From assembly GCA_019419725.1 (NCBI GenBank), contig DXZL01000010.1, positions 1-25,238 of the forward strand: a stretch of 25,238 bases of DNA. The letters run 5' to 3'. Numbering within the stretch: the first letter of the stretch is position 1; every line of letters begins with the position of its first letter. The translations under genes were made by a program, and so were the position numbers. Below the pieces are notes generated by a model, which worked only from the letters and a program-made list of their open reading frames with translations, was not told where the DNA came from and did no database searches. This DNA comes from Veillonella sp. (GTDB lineage Bacteria > Bacillota > Negativicutes > Veillonellales > Veillonellaceae). This document shows, in pieces, positions 15,409-22,151 of this stretch.

Positions 15409-16416
15409 ATGGACAAAGTGTTTGAAGAACAACTTAATCAATTTATTTTAAATAAGGCGATCATTCCAAAAAGCTTGGGTCTATGGGAACGATATTTCAA
15501 AAAAATGTGTCTCGCTTGGCAAGATATGAAACCTGAGATTCAGGCTCAGCATATTATCTTTTCTGCAGATAATGGTATTTCCGTAGATGGCCTAATCGGT
15601 TATAACTATGAGATTACTCGTAAACAGTCTCAGAATATGATTGATGGTAAAAGTGCAGTTGCTAATTACTGTATCTTTAACCATATTCCTTATGAAGTGG
15701 TAGATGTAGGCATTGCGTGCCCACAAGGTATTGGAGTCAATCGAAAGGTAGCTCAAGGCACAAAGAATATATTAGATGGTGCTGCTATGAGTGATGAAGA
15801 GTTTGACCTAGCATACCAAGCTGGATATAACCGAGTTGTTTACTATGCAGAATCGGGTATCAATCTATTTTCCTTTGGCGAAATGGGTGTTGGTAATACA
15901 ACTACTTCAGCAGCTGTTCTGAGTGGTCTTACAAAACTAGACCCACGGATAACTGTAGGTCCTGGATCTGGCCCTGATGAAGAGGCGTACATGAATCAAA
16001 AACGAGAGTTTGTACGTACTGCATTATCTCATCATAAGGGGCACTTAAATAGTCCTAAAGAGGTAATTAGCCGCGTAGGTGGCTTTGATATAGCCGCGAT
16101 TACAGGTGCTATGGTAGCTTGTACAGACTTACATATCCCATTTGTAATCGATGGATATATTACAGCTGTTGCCATGGCTTGTGCTACTCAAATGAATGGA
16201 GACGCTCCATTATACGGTATTCCATCTCATTATTCTCGCGAGGTAGGGATGGCCGCAGCATTGGCTTATGCAAATATTCGTCTTGATGAAGTTCCAATCC
16301 ATGGACAAATGGCGTTAGGTGAAGGTACTGGTGCTGTACTCATGGTACAACTACTTAAAACAGCGCACTTTGCCTTTATGAATATAGGTACTATGGTGGA
16401 ACTATTAGAAAAATAA
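15409..16416 (+). CDS. cobT: CobT-type nicotinate-nucleotide:base phosphoribosyltransferase, copy 2, inside the pdu operon
   Basis: 335 residues from the ATG at 15409, preceded by GAAGG; a TTG at 15391 is a less likely start. It is clearly homologous along its length to copy 1 (1783-2820), sharing QAQHIIFSADNG, GYNYEITRKQSQNM, FSFGEMGVGNTTTSA, VGGFDIAAITGAM and LGEGTGAVLMVQLL. Against Salmonella CobT the Ser80 position is Tyr and the Leu175 position is Met, while Glu174, Gln88 and the Glu317 position are kept. It makes the alpha-ribotide of the lower-ligand base of a cobamide. Enteric pdu operons do not contain this gene, so its presence ties lower-ligand attachment to propanediol metabolism. 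Whether it works alone or with copy 1 as a heterodimer, like Sporomusa ArsAB, is open. Confidence 0.9.
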   Translation: MDKVFEEQLNQFILNKAIIPKSLGLWERYFKKMCLAWQDMKPEIQAQHIIFSADNGISVDGLIGYNYEITRKQSQNMIDGKSAVANYCIFNHIPYEVVDVGIACPQGIGVNRKVAQGTKNILDGAAMSDEEFDLAYQAGYNRVVYYAESGINLFSFGEMGVGNTTTSAAVLSGLTKLDPRITVGPGSGPDEEAYMNQKREFVRTALSHHKGHLNSPKEVISRVGGFDIAAITGAMVACTDLHIPFVIDGYITAVAMACATQMNGDAPLYGIPSHYSREVGMAAALAYANIRLDEVPIHGQMALGEGTGAVLMVQLLKTAHFAFMNIGTMVELLEK

Positions 16417-16460
16417 ATTTGTAATCTTTATTCTATGTTTTGTAAAAGGAGAGAAAACAG

Positions 16461-16742
16461 ATGACACAAGAAGCATTAGGTATGGTGGAAACTAAGGGTC
16501 TAGTAGGCGCTATTGAAGCAGCTGATGCAATGCTTAAAGCAGCTAATGTGGAACTCGTAGGCAATGAAAAAATTGGCTCTGGTCTCGTTACTGTTATGGT
16601 TCGTGGTGATGTAGGTGCTGTAAAAGCTGCTGTAGACGCAGGTGCAGCTGCTGCAGAACGGGTAGGTATTGTTATCTCTACTCATGTAATTCCAAGACCA
16701 CATAAAGATGTAGAAGGTATTTTACCAACAAAGGGTGAATAA
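16461..16742 (+). CDS. pduA: PduA-type hexameric shell protein
   Basis: 93 residues, a single BMC domain (BMC-H). AAAAGGAGA precedes the ATG. The family core is complete: ALGMVETKGLVGAIEAADAM, the pore loop KIGSGLVTVMVRGDVGAVKAAVDAG and STHVIPRPHKDVE. It forms the main hexagonal tiles, and the central pore (Gly-Ser-Gly in the loop) is thought to pass propanediol. It is almost the same as the product of 18080-18355; the name pduA rests on its position before the long pduB, as in Salmonella. Confidence 0.94.
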   Translation: MTQEALGMVETKGLVGAIEAADAMLKAANVELVGNEKIGSGLVTVMVRGDVGAVKAAVDAGAAAAERVGIVISTHVIPRPHKDVEGILPTKGE

Positions 16743-16744
16743 TT

Positions 16745-17587
16745 ATGGCCGATACTAATAGTATGGTAGATGAGATTTTAAAGCGCGTATTGATGCGTAT
16801 CGATAGTGCTGATTTAAGCAAAACTTCAGGCGCGACTAGTAATGCATCATGTGCTTCGGCACCTGTAAGTTCACCTGCTGTAAGTCAACTACAAACTTCT
16901 ATGATTACTGAACACGTAGGTAGCACTACAACAGGCGATACGATTGGTCTCGTAATTGCCAATGTTGATAGTCAAGTATTGGAAGCTATGAAGCTCACTA
17001 AGTCATATCGATCCATCGGTATCTTAGGTTCACGTACAGGTGCAGGGCCGCAAATTATGGCCGCTGATGAAGCTGTAAAAGCAACGAATACAGAGATTGT
17101 TAGCATTGAACTGGCCCGTGATATGAAAGGTGGCGCTGGTTCTGGTTCCCTTATCATATTTGGTGGCGATGACGTATCCGATGTAAGACGTTCTGTGGAA
17201 GTAGCATTACGTGAATTAGAACGCACCTTTGGCGAAGTATATATGAATGACGCAGGCCATGTGGAGGTCCAATATACAGCGCGTGCAGGAGAAGCCTTAG
17301 TCACTGCTTTTGGGACACCAGAAGGTAAAGCCTTTGGGTTATTAGTAGGTGCCCCAGCAGCAATAGGTGTAGTTATGGCAGATACAGCAGTTAAATCAGC
17401 TAATGTAGATGTGGTAGATTATCAGTCTCCATCGAGCTCAGATATGTCAAATGAAGTTGTTTTACTAATTTCTGGTGACTCTGGCGCTGTTAAACAAGCT
17501 GTAAAAGCAGCACGTGATGTGGGGTTAGCGTTACTAGAAACTATGGGAGAAAGACCTAAAAACAAAGGTAATGCTTACATTATCTAA
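16745..17587 (+). CDS. pduB: Long PduB trimeric shell protein with N-terminal extension
   Basis: 280 residues, the full-length PduB type (270 in Salmonella), starting two bases after pduA. Residues 1-20 (MADTNSMVDEILKRVLMRID) form an amphipathic helix, then comes a Ser/Ala-rich linker to ~55 and two BMC repeats (TTGDTIGLVIANVD and GKAFGLLVGAPAAIGVVMAD). In Salmonella the PduB extension anchors the enzyme core to the shell. The only Met at the extension/domain junction is Met53 (ATG at 16901), and it has no purine-rich ribosome binding site, so internal initiation of a PduB' form looks unlikely. That form has its own gene at 6816-7517, and the two proteins are closely similar from residue ~54 on. 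Confidence 0.94.
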   Translation: MADTNSMVDEILKRVLMRIDSADLSKTSGATSNASCASAPVSSPAVSQLQTSMITEHVGSTTTGDTIGLVIANVDSQVLEAMKLTKSYRSIGILGSRTGAGPQIMAADEAVKATNTEIVSIELARDMKGGAGSGSLIIFGGDDVSDVRRSVEVALRELERTFGEVYMNDAGHVEVQYTARAGEALVTAFGTPEGKAFGLLVGAPAAIGVVMADTAVKSANVDVVDYQSPSSSDMSNEVVLLISGDSGAVKQAVKAARDVGLALLETMGERPKNKGNAYII

Positions 17588-17609
17588 TGAATAAACGTCG
17601 GGAGGTGGC

Positions 17610-18053
17610 ATGGTGAAAGATTCACTAGGGTTACTAGAAGTAGCTGGTTTGCTGGGGGCTATCACCGCATCAGATGCAATGGTTAAAGCTGCAAATGTAC
17701 GGCTCATAGGAATAGAAAAGGCGAGAGGTCTTGGCTGGATGACCGTAAAGGTAACTGGTGATGTGGCAGCTGTTGAAGCAGCTGTTCAAACAGGTGTGGC
17801 GATTACAAAAGGTATGAACTTGTATGTAGCTCACAAAGTAATTCCTCGACCTGCAGAAGGCTTAGTAGAATCCTTTAATGATGATTTTACAGATAAGCCG
17901 GCTAAGGTAGCTGATGAAACAGAGAAACCCCAATTAGATGAAAAGGTTGTTGAGGTATTAGATGAGATAGTATCTAAGATCATAGAACCGAAAAGTTCTA
18001 AATCAACAGGTACAAAGAAAATAACACCAAAGAAAAACACTAAAAAGAAATAA
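17610..18053 (+). CDS. pduK: PduK-type shell protein, BMC domain with lysine-rich tail
   Basis: 147 residues. Residues ~4-92 are a BMC-H domain (SLGLLEVAGLLGAITASDAMVKAANV, GLGWMTVKVTGDVAAVEAAV, AHKVIPRP). The match to PduK is in GLLEVAGL, the GWM pore-loop sequence and the AHKVIPRP end. A C-terminal extension of ~55 residues follows: first acidic with a helix DEKVVEVLDEIVSKII, then a strongly basic tail with about ten Lys in the last 20 residues. It has no Cys in the tail. GGAGGTGG (17601-17608) lies very close to the ATG at 17610; the GTG at 17613 is an alternative start. It is a minor shell component whose tail probably binds something in the core or the cytoplasm. Confidence 0.88.
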   Translation: MVKDSLGLLEVAGLLGAITASDAMVKAANVRLIGIEKARGLGWMTVKVTGDVAAVEAAVQTGVAITKGMNLYVAHKVIPRPAEGLVESFNDDFTDKPAKVADETEKPQLDEKVVEVLDEIVSKIIEPKSSKSTGTKKITPKKNTKKK

Positions 18054-18079
18054 AGTAGTAAATAATAAAGGAGATTATC

Positions 18080-18355
18080 ATGAATAACGCATTAGGCATG
18101 GTAGAAACAAAAGGTTTAGTAGGCGCAATTGAAGCGGCTGACGCAATGGTAAAGGCAGCTAACGTTACATTAGAAGGTACTGAAAAAATCGGTTCCGGTC
18201 TTGTAACAGTAATGGTTCGCGGTGATGTAGGCGCTGTAAAAGCAGCTGTTGATGCGGGCTGTGCAGCAGCACAAAAAGTAGGTGAAGTAGTATCTACTCA
18301 TGTAATTCCACGCCCTCATAGCGATGTAGAATTGATCTTACCTAAGAAAGGATAA
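18080..18355 (+). CDS. pduJ: PduJ-type hexameric shell protein
   Basis: 91 residues, a single BMC domain, with AAAGGAG before the ATG. It differs from the PduA-like protein at 16461-16742 mainly in a few positions (Val24, CAAAQKVGEVV, the end LILPKKG). In Salmonella PduJ sits after pduK's region and can replace PduA in pore function when expressed from its place. It is probably the most abundant shell tile together with PduA. Confidence 0.93.
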   Translation: MNNALGMVETKGLVGAIEAADAMVKAANVTLEGTEKIGSGLVTVMVRGDVGAVKAAVDAGCAAAQKVGEVVSTHVIPRPHSDVELILPKKG

Positions 18356-18361
18356 TAGCTT

Positions 18362-18982
18362 ATGGATCGGGAACAGATTCGTGCTATCGTACGAGAAGTG
18401 ATCGAAGCCATGTTCGAATCGTCCATTCCCGTAGGTGTGAGCAATAGACATGTCCATCTATGTCAGGAAGATTGGGATAGATTATTCCCTAATCAGGCAA
18501 TTACTAAGAAAAGTGACTTAAAACAAACTGGAGAGTTTGCTTCAGAACAAACAGTTACTTTAGTGGGGCCTAAAGGAGTCATTCAAAATGTTCGCGTACT
18601 AGGTCCTCTTAGAAAGCAGTCACAAGTGGAGGTATCGTTGACCGATGCTCGTGCATTGGGTATAAAACCTCCTATTGTGCTATCTGGTCATTTAGAAACA
18701 GCCGTAGAGATTACTATATGTACTGAAAACGGGGAGATTACGAAACCTATTTGTATCGCGGCAAAACGACATATTCATATGTCACCTGATGATGCAAAAC
18801 GGCTTAATGTAAACGATGGCGATAGCGTTAATGTTGAACTTCAAACGCCAGAACGCACTACTGTATTTGGTGATGTCATCGTTCGGGCCGTACCTGGTTT
18901 TGTTCTGGAGCTCCATATTGATACAGATGAGGCAAATGCTGCCAATGTACAAGGTACAGTGATGGCGAGAATTGTACAGTAA
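18362..18982 (+). CDS. pduL: PduL-type phosphate propanoyltransferase
   Basis: 206 residues (210 in Salmonella), starting six bases after pduJ. It converts propionyl-CoA and phosphate to propionyl-phosphate and CoA, recycling CoA inside the microcompartment. Residues 1-18 (MDREQIRAIVREVIEAMF) form the targeting helix. Zinc ligands of the two-barrel fold are visible: SNRHVHL (His30, His32), RHIHMS (His137, His139) and ELHIDTDEAN (His185). No propionate kinase gene (pduW) follows, so the acyl-phosphate must be used by an acetate kinase elsewhere in the genome. Confidence 0.95.
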   Translation: MDREQIRAIVREVIEAMFESSIPVGVSNRHVHLCQEDWDRLFPNQAITKKSDLKQTGEFASEQTVTLVGPKGVIQNVRVLGPLRKQSQVEVSLTDARALGIKPPIVLSGHLETAVEITICTENGEITKPICIAAKRHIHMSPDDAKRLNVNDGDSVNVELQTPERTTVFGDVIVRAVPGFVLELHIDTDEANAANVQGTVMARIVQ

Positions 18983-18995
18983 AGTAGGTGATATG

Positions 18996-19832
18996 ATGAA
19001 AGGTTTGAAAAAGGTAAATAATACCTTGCAAGAGTTCTCTGATCTTGTAGAGTCCAAACAAGTGAGCTCTCATAATCAAAAGAATTTGCGCGTAGGCATT
19101 GACCTTGGTACATCATCTATTGTCCTATCCGTAGTAAACGATAAAGGTAAACCTATATATGGTGCTTTTGAATACAACGAATCTATTCGAGATGGCCTTG
19201 TAGTTGACTATGTGGGAGCTGTTACGATTACGAGAGCTTTAAAGGCTAAGGCGGAAGCTGCCTTAGGCACAGAGCTTGTATATGCCGCAGCAGCTGTTCC
19301 ACCTGGAACGATAGGCAAGAATAAAGAGGTAGTAGGCCATGTTCTTGAAAGTGCCGGTTTTGAAGTAACCTGCATTTTAGACGAGCCTACCGCTGCTGCT
19401 AATGTGTTAGGCATCACCGATGGCGCCGTTATTGACGTCGGTGGTGGTACTACGGGCATAAGCATTTTAAAAGATGGCCGAGTTGTATATACCGTAGATG
19501 AGCCTACAGGAGGCACCCATATGAATCTTGTTATTAGCGGGGCCTATGGCATCTCTATTCCTGAAGCGGAAGCTTATAAGCGCAATGAAGCGAATAAACG
19601 TGATGTATATGCAACCATACGGCCGGTTGTAGAGAAAATGGCAGCTATTTCTAAGCGTGCGTTACAAGAGGGTGGCTATGAAAAGGGGACTCCCATTATT
19701 GTTGTAGGTGGTGCTTCTAATTTTGAGGAGTTTACAAAAACTTTCAGTCAATATATAGGATTACCTGTAGATAAGCCATTATATCCAGAGTTTGTAACGC
19801 CCTTAGGGATTGCCATGGGAAGTGAGCATTAA
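18996..19832 (+). CDS. eutJ: EutJ-type Hsp70-like ATPase
   Basis: 278 residues from the ATG at 18996, five bases after AGGTG; the ATG at 18993 is a possible start. The length equals E. coli EutJ. It has an actin/Hsp70-type ATPase fold: LRVGIDLGTSSIVLSVV (phosphate 1), DEPTAAANVLGI, AVIDVGGGTTGISI (phosphate 2) and IIVVGGASNFEEF (adenosine). EutJ is presumed to be a chaperone or reactivating factor in ethanolamine microcompartments, and its role is not proven. Enteric pdu operons lack it, while several Firmicute-type loci carry it. It starts 13 bases after pduL and ends one base before pduM. Confidence 0.9.
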   Translation: MKGLKKVNNTLQEFSDLVESKQVSSHNQKNLRVGIDLGTSSIVLSVVNDKGKPIYGAFEYNESIRDGLVVDYVGAVTITRALKAKAEAALGTELVYAAAAVPPGTIGKNKEVVGHVLESAGFEVTCILDEPTAAANVLGITDGAVIDVGGGTTGISILKDGRVVYTVDEPTGGTHMNLVISGAYGISIPEAEAYKRNEANKRDVYATIRPVVEKMAAISKRALQEGGYEKGTPIIVVGGASNFEEFTKTFSQYIGLPVDKPLYPEFVTPLGIAMGSEH

Positions 19833-19833
19833 T

Positions 19834-20325
19834 ATGGATGCATTAGTTAAACTGGTGCTAGAACGCCTAGAAAAGCGCATGACATCCACTGCTACGTTTA
19901 TGGTCACAGAGTGCAATAGCTATGATGAGCATATATTGTTGCAGAACCAACTCATTTCTTTCGCTGGTATAGATTATGGTCATATACGAGAGTTAATGCG
20001 CGATACATTGGTGCCTTGGGTTGCCTATTTACATCGTGCATTAGCATATGACTGTGAGGTGACGATACACCTAGCAGTTCCTGTAACCTCGTTGATGAAT
20101 CCATCAGTCATTCTAGATTGGCCTATCAAATTTCTAGATAAATTTGGCCGTCCTATATATGCCAGTCATCAAGCGTGGATAACGGCCTCTTTTGTTAGAT
20201 CTTGTGAAAGTCAGTCTATTATCGTCATATATAGGGGACAACGGTTCACCATGGCTGCTCGAGATGAAATCGAGCGCTTAGGTATCACAATAATTGAAGG
20301 GAACGAGAAGTATGCAAGTCGGTAA
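19834..20325 (+). CDS. pduM: PduM-type microcompartment assembly protein
   Basis: 163 residues from the ATG at 19834, the same length as Salmonella PduM; its start is one base after the eutJ stop, suggesting coupling, with no strong ribosome binding site. Family features include the N-terminal helix MDALVKLVLERLEKRM followed by STATFMVTE, the segment PIKFLDKFGRPIYASH, and the C-terminal RFTMAARDEIERLGITIIEG. PduM is needed for proper microcompartment formation in Salmonella and its biochemical role is unknown. The N-terminal helix looks like those of the cargo enzymes. The gene's end overlaps pduN by 14 bases. Confidence 0.87.
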   Translation: MDALVKLVLERLEKRMTSTATFMVTECNSYDEHILLQNQLISFAGIDYGHIRELMRDTLVPWVAYLHRALAYDCEVTIHLAVPVTSLMNPSVILDWPIKFLDKFGRPIYASHQAWITASFVRSCESQSIIVIYRGQRFTMAARDEIERLGITIIEGNEKYASR

Positions 20326-20578
20326 AGTTGTGGGTAGTATTGTATCTACTCAAAAGCATGAATCTCTAAAGGGAATGAAACTGATGATGGTAGATATTCT
20401 CGATGGAGAACAAGAGTTGACGGGGCGCATAGAGATCGCCGTCGATACAGTATGTGCTGGTGAAGGTGAATATGTGCTTTTAACTCGAGGCTCATCGGCA
20501 CGGCATATTTTCGAAGATGATAAAGGCACCGCAGTAGATTGTGCTATTGTGGGTATTATTGATAGTTTTGAAAAATAA
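20312..20578 (+). CDS. pduN: PduN/EutN-type pentameric vertex protein
   Basis: 88 residues from the ATG at 20312, within the end of pduM, preceded by GAAGGGAACGAGAAG. It belongs to the BMC-P (EutN/CcmL) family: MQVGKVVGSIVSTQKHESLKG at the start, LMMVDILD, AVDTVCAGEGEYVLLTRGSSAR and AVDCAIVGIID. Five copies cap the vertices of the polyhedral shell, so closed compartments depend on it. Only one vertex protein gene is seen in the locus. Confidence 0.94.
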   Translation: MQVGKVVGSIVSTQKHESLKGMKLMMVDILDGEQELTGRIEIAVDTVCAGEGEYVLLTRGSSARHIFEDDKGTAVDCAIVGIIDSFEK

Positions 20579-20709
20579 TTGTATAGGAAATAGCTGGTGC
20601 CAGAGTTAAACCTAGTTATTGTGTCACATCATGAATGTATCCTTGATTGTGTACACCGTTAGTTGACATGGTCATTGCATCAGCAATGCAACCTATATGG
20701 AGGTTCATG
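20579..20709 (+). other. Gap between pduN and pduP with two hairpins
   Basis: The widest gap in the operon, 131 bases. Hairpin 1 pairs AATAGCTGG (20589-20597) with CCTAGTTATT (20611-20620), with G-U pairs. Hairpin 2 pairs CATTGC (20673-20678) with GCAATG (20683-20688). Neither has a T run. A consensus TTGACA (20663-20668) has no matching -10 at normal spacing. Possible RNA processing site or attenuated internal start. Confidence 0.4.
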
Positions 20710-22140
20710 ATGGAAAACAATACACAGTTGAAAGAAATGATCCGCTCCATGGTTATAGATGTATTACAGGGGCAAAAGCAAGAAATGGCCTCATCACAAC
20801 CTATTAAACAAGCGCCTAGAGGTCAAGTTGAGCCAGGTGTATTTGATACAGTTGATGAAGCAATTCAAGCTGCAAAAGCAGCACAAGCGCGCTTTGAAGA
20901 TTGCACCTTAGCAACCCGTGAAAAGGTAATAGCAGACATCCGTGCTGCCATGCGTCCACGAGTACAAGAGTTGGCTCAGAAAACCGTTGAAGAAACGGGG
21001 ATGGGTCGCGTTGCGGATAAAGTGCTAAAATTAAATCTAACACTCGATAAAACACCGGGCGTAGAAGATCTCGTTACAGAGTGTGAAACAGGCGATAATG
21101 GTATGACATTATACGAATTGTCTGCTTATGGTGTTATTGGTACTGTTACGCCAAGTACGAATCCAGCGGAAACATTAATATGTAATACAATAGGTATGCT
21201 AGCCGCAGGGAATGCTGTATTCTTTAGCGTTCATCCTGGTGCTAAGCATCTTAGTCGGTTGCTAGTTAGTGAACTTAATCAAATCATCGCCAAATCGAAT
21301 GGCATTGAAAATCTTATTGTTACACTTCGAGAGCCATCTATTGAGTCTGCTCAAGAGATGATGCTACATCCAGATGTGAGCCTATTAGTTGTTACTGGAG
21401 GTCCTGGCGTAGTAAAACAAGCGCTTCAAAGTGGTAAAAAGGTTATAGGTGCTGGTGCAGGCAATCCACCGGCCTTTGTAGATGAAACGGCAGATATTAA
21501 AAAGGCCGCTCAAGATATTGTTCTCGGCGCTAGTCTAGATAATAATATTCTGTGTATCGCTGAAAAGAGCGTTGTAGCCATGCGTCAAATCGAGCCACAG
21601 CTAGTTCAAGAAATGGTAAAAGCAGGTTGTGTTCTCGTTGAAAATCAACAAGATATTCAACGCTTAGTCGATTTAACAGTGTTACCGAATGGGACACCAA
21701 ATAAAAAATTTGTCGGTAAAAATGCAAGCGTTATTCTTGATGCAGCACATATTCCGTACAATGGTGATCCACGGTTAATTATCATGCGGGCTCCAAAAGA
21801 TCATCCCTTTGCAGTAATTGAGATGTTAATGCCTATTTTACCTGTTGTTACAGTAGATAGCTTTGACGAAGGTCTTGATGTATGCTTGATGTTAGAAGCA
21901 GGCTTACATCATACGGCCACAATGCATTCCTTGAATATGGAACGCCTAAACCGTATGGCTCGCAAAATGAAAACTTCCATTTTTGTTAAGAATGGTCCGT
22001 CCTATGCAGGGCTTGGATTTAGTGGTGAGGGTACGACAACCTTTACAATTGCTACACCTACTGGAGAATCTACTACATCGGCTCGTTGCTTTGCGCGACG
22101 TCGTAGATGTTGCTTAACAACAGGATTTAATATTCGATAG
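20710..22140 (+). CDS. pduP: CoA-acylating propionaldehyde dehydrogenase
   Basis: 476 residues from the ATG at 20710, six bases after GGAGG (20699-20703); the ATG at 20707 adds one residue. PduP oxidises propionaldehyde to propionyl-CoA with NAD+. Residues 1-18 (MENNTQLKEMIRSMVIDV) are the targeting helix known from Salmonella PduP. The aldehyde dehydrogenase core follows: GVIGTVTPSTNPAETLICN (nucleotide site), VVTGGPGVVKQAL, GAGAGNPPAFVDETAD and the catalytic Cys282 in NNILCIAEK. The C-terminal end FARRRRCCLTTGFNIR has the basic run common in this family. It acts in the lumen and is paired with pduQ 11 bases downstream. Confidence 0.95.
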   Translation: MENNTQLKEMIRSMVIDVLQGQKQEMASSQPIKQAPRGQVEPGVFDTVDEAIQAAKAAQARFEDCTLATREKVIADIRAAMRPRVQELAQKTVEETGMGRVADKVLKLNLTLDKTPGVEDLVTECETGDNGMTLYELSAYGVIGTVTPSTNPAETLICNTIGMLAAGNAVFFSVHPGAKHLSRLLVSELNQIIAKSNGIENLIVTLREPSIESAQEMMLHPDVSLLVVTGGPGVVKQALQSGKKVIGAGAGNPPAFVDETADIKKAAQDIVLGASLDNNILCIAEKSVVAMRQIEPQLVQEMVKAGCVLVENQQDIQRLVDLTVLPNGTPNKKFVGKNASVILDAAHIPYNGDPRLIIMRAPKDHPFAVIEMLMPILPVVTVDSFDEGLDVCLMLEAGLHHTATMHSLNMERLNRMARKMKTSIFVKNGPSYAGLGFSGEGTTTFTIATPTGESTTSARCFARRRRCCLTTGFNIR

Positions 22141-22151
22141 GTGGTGAGCAT

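Noticed and set aside
16461..18355. pduA and pduJ copies as a recent tandem repeat or assembly artefact
   Set aside because: The two proteins differ at several positions and flank long pduB and pduK in an order close to other pdu loci, so they are ordinary paralogues.
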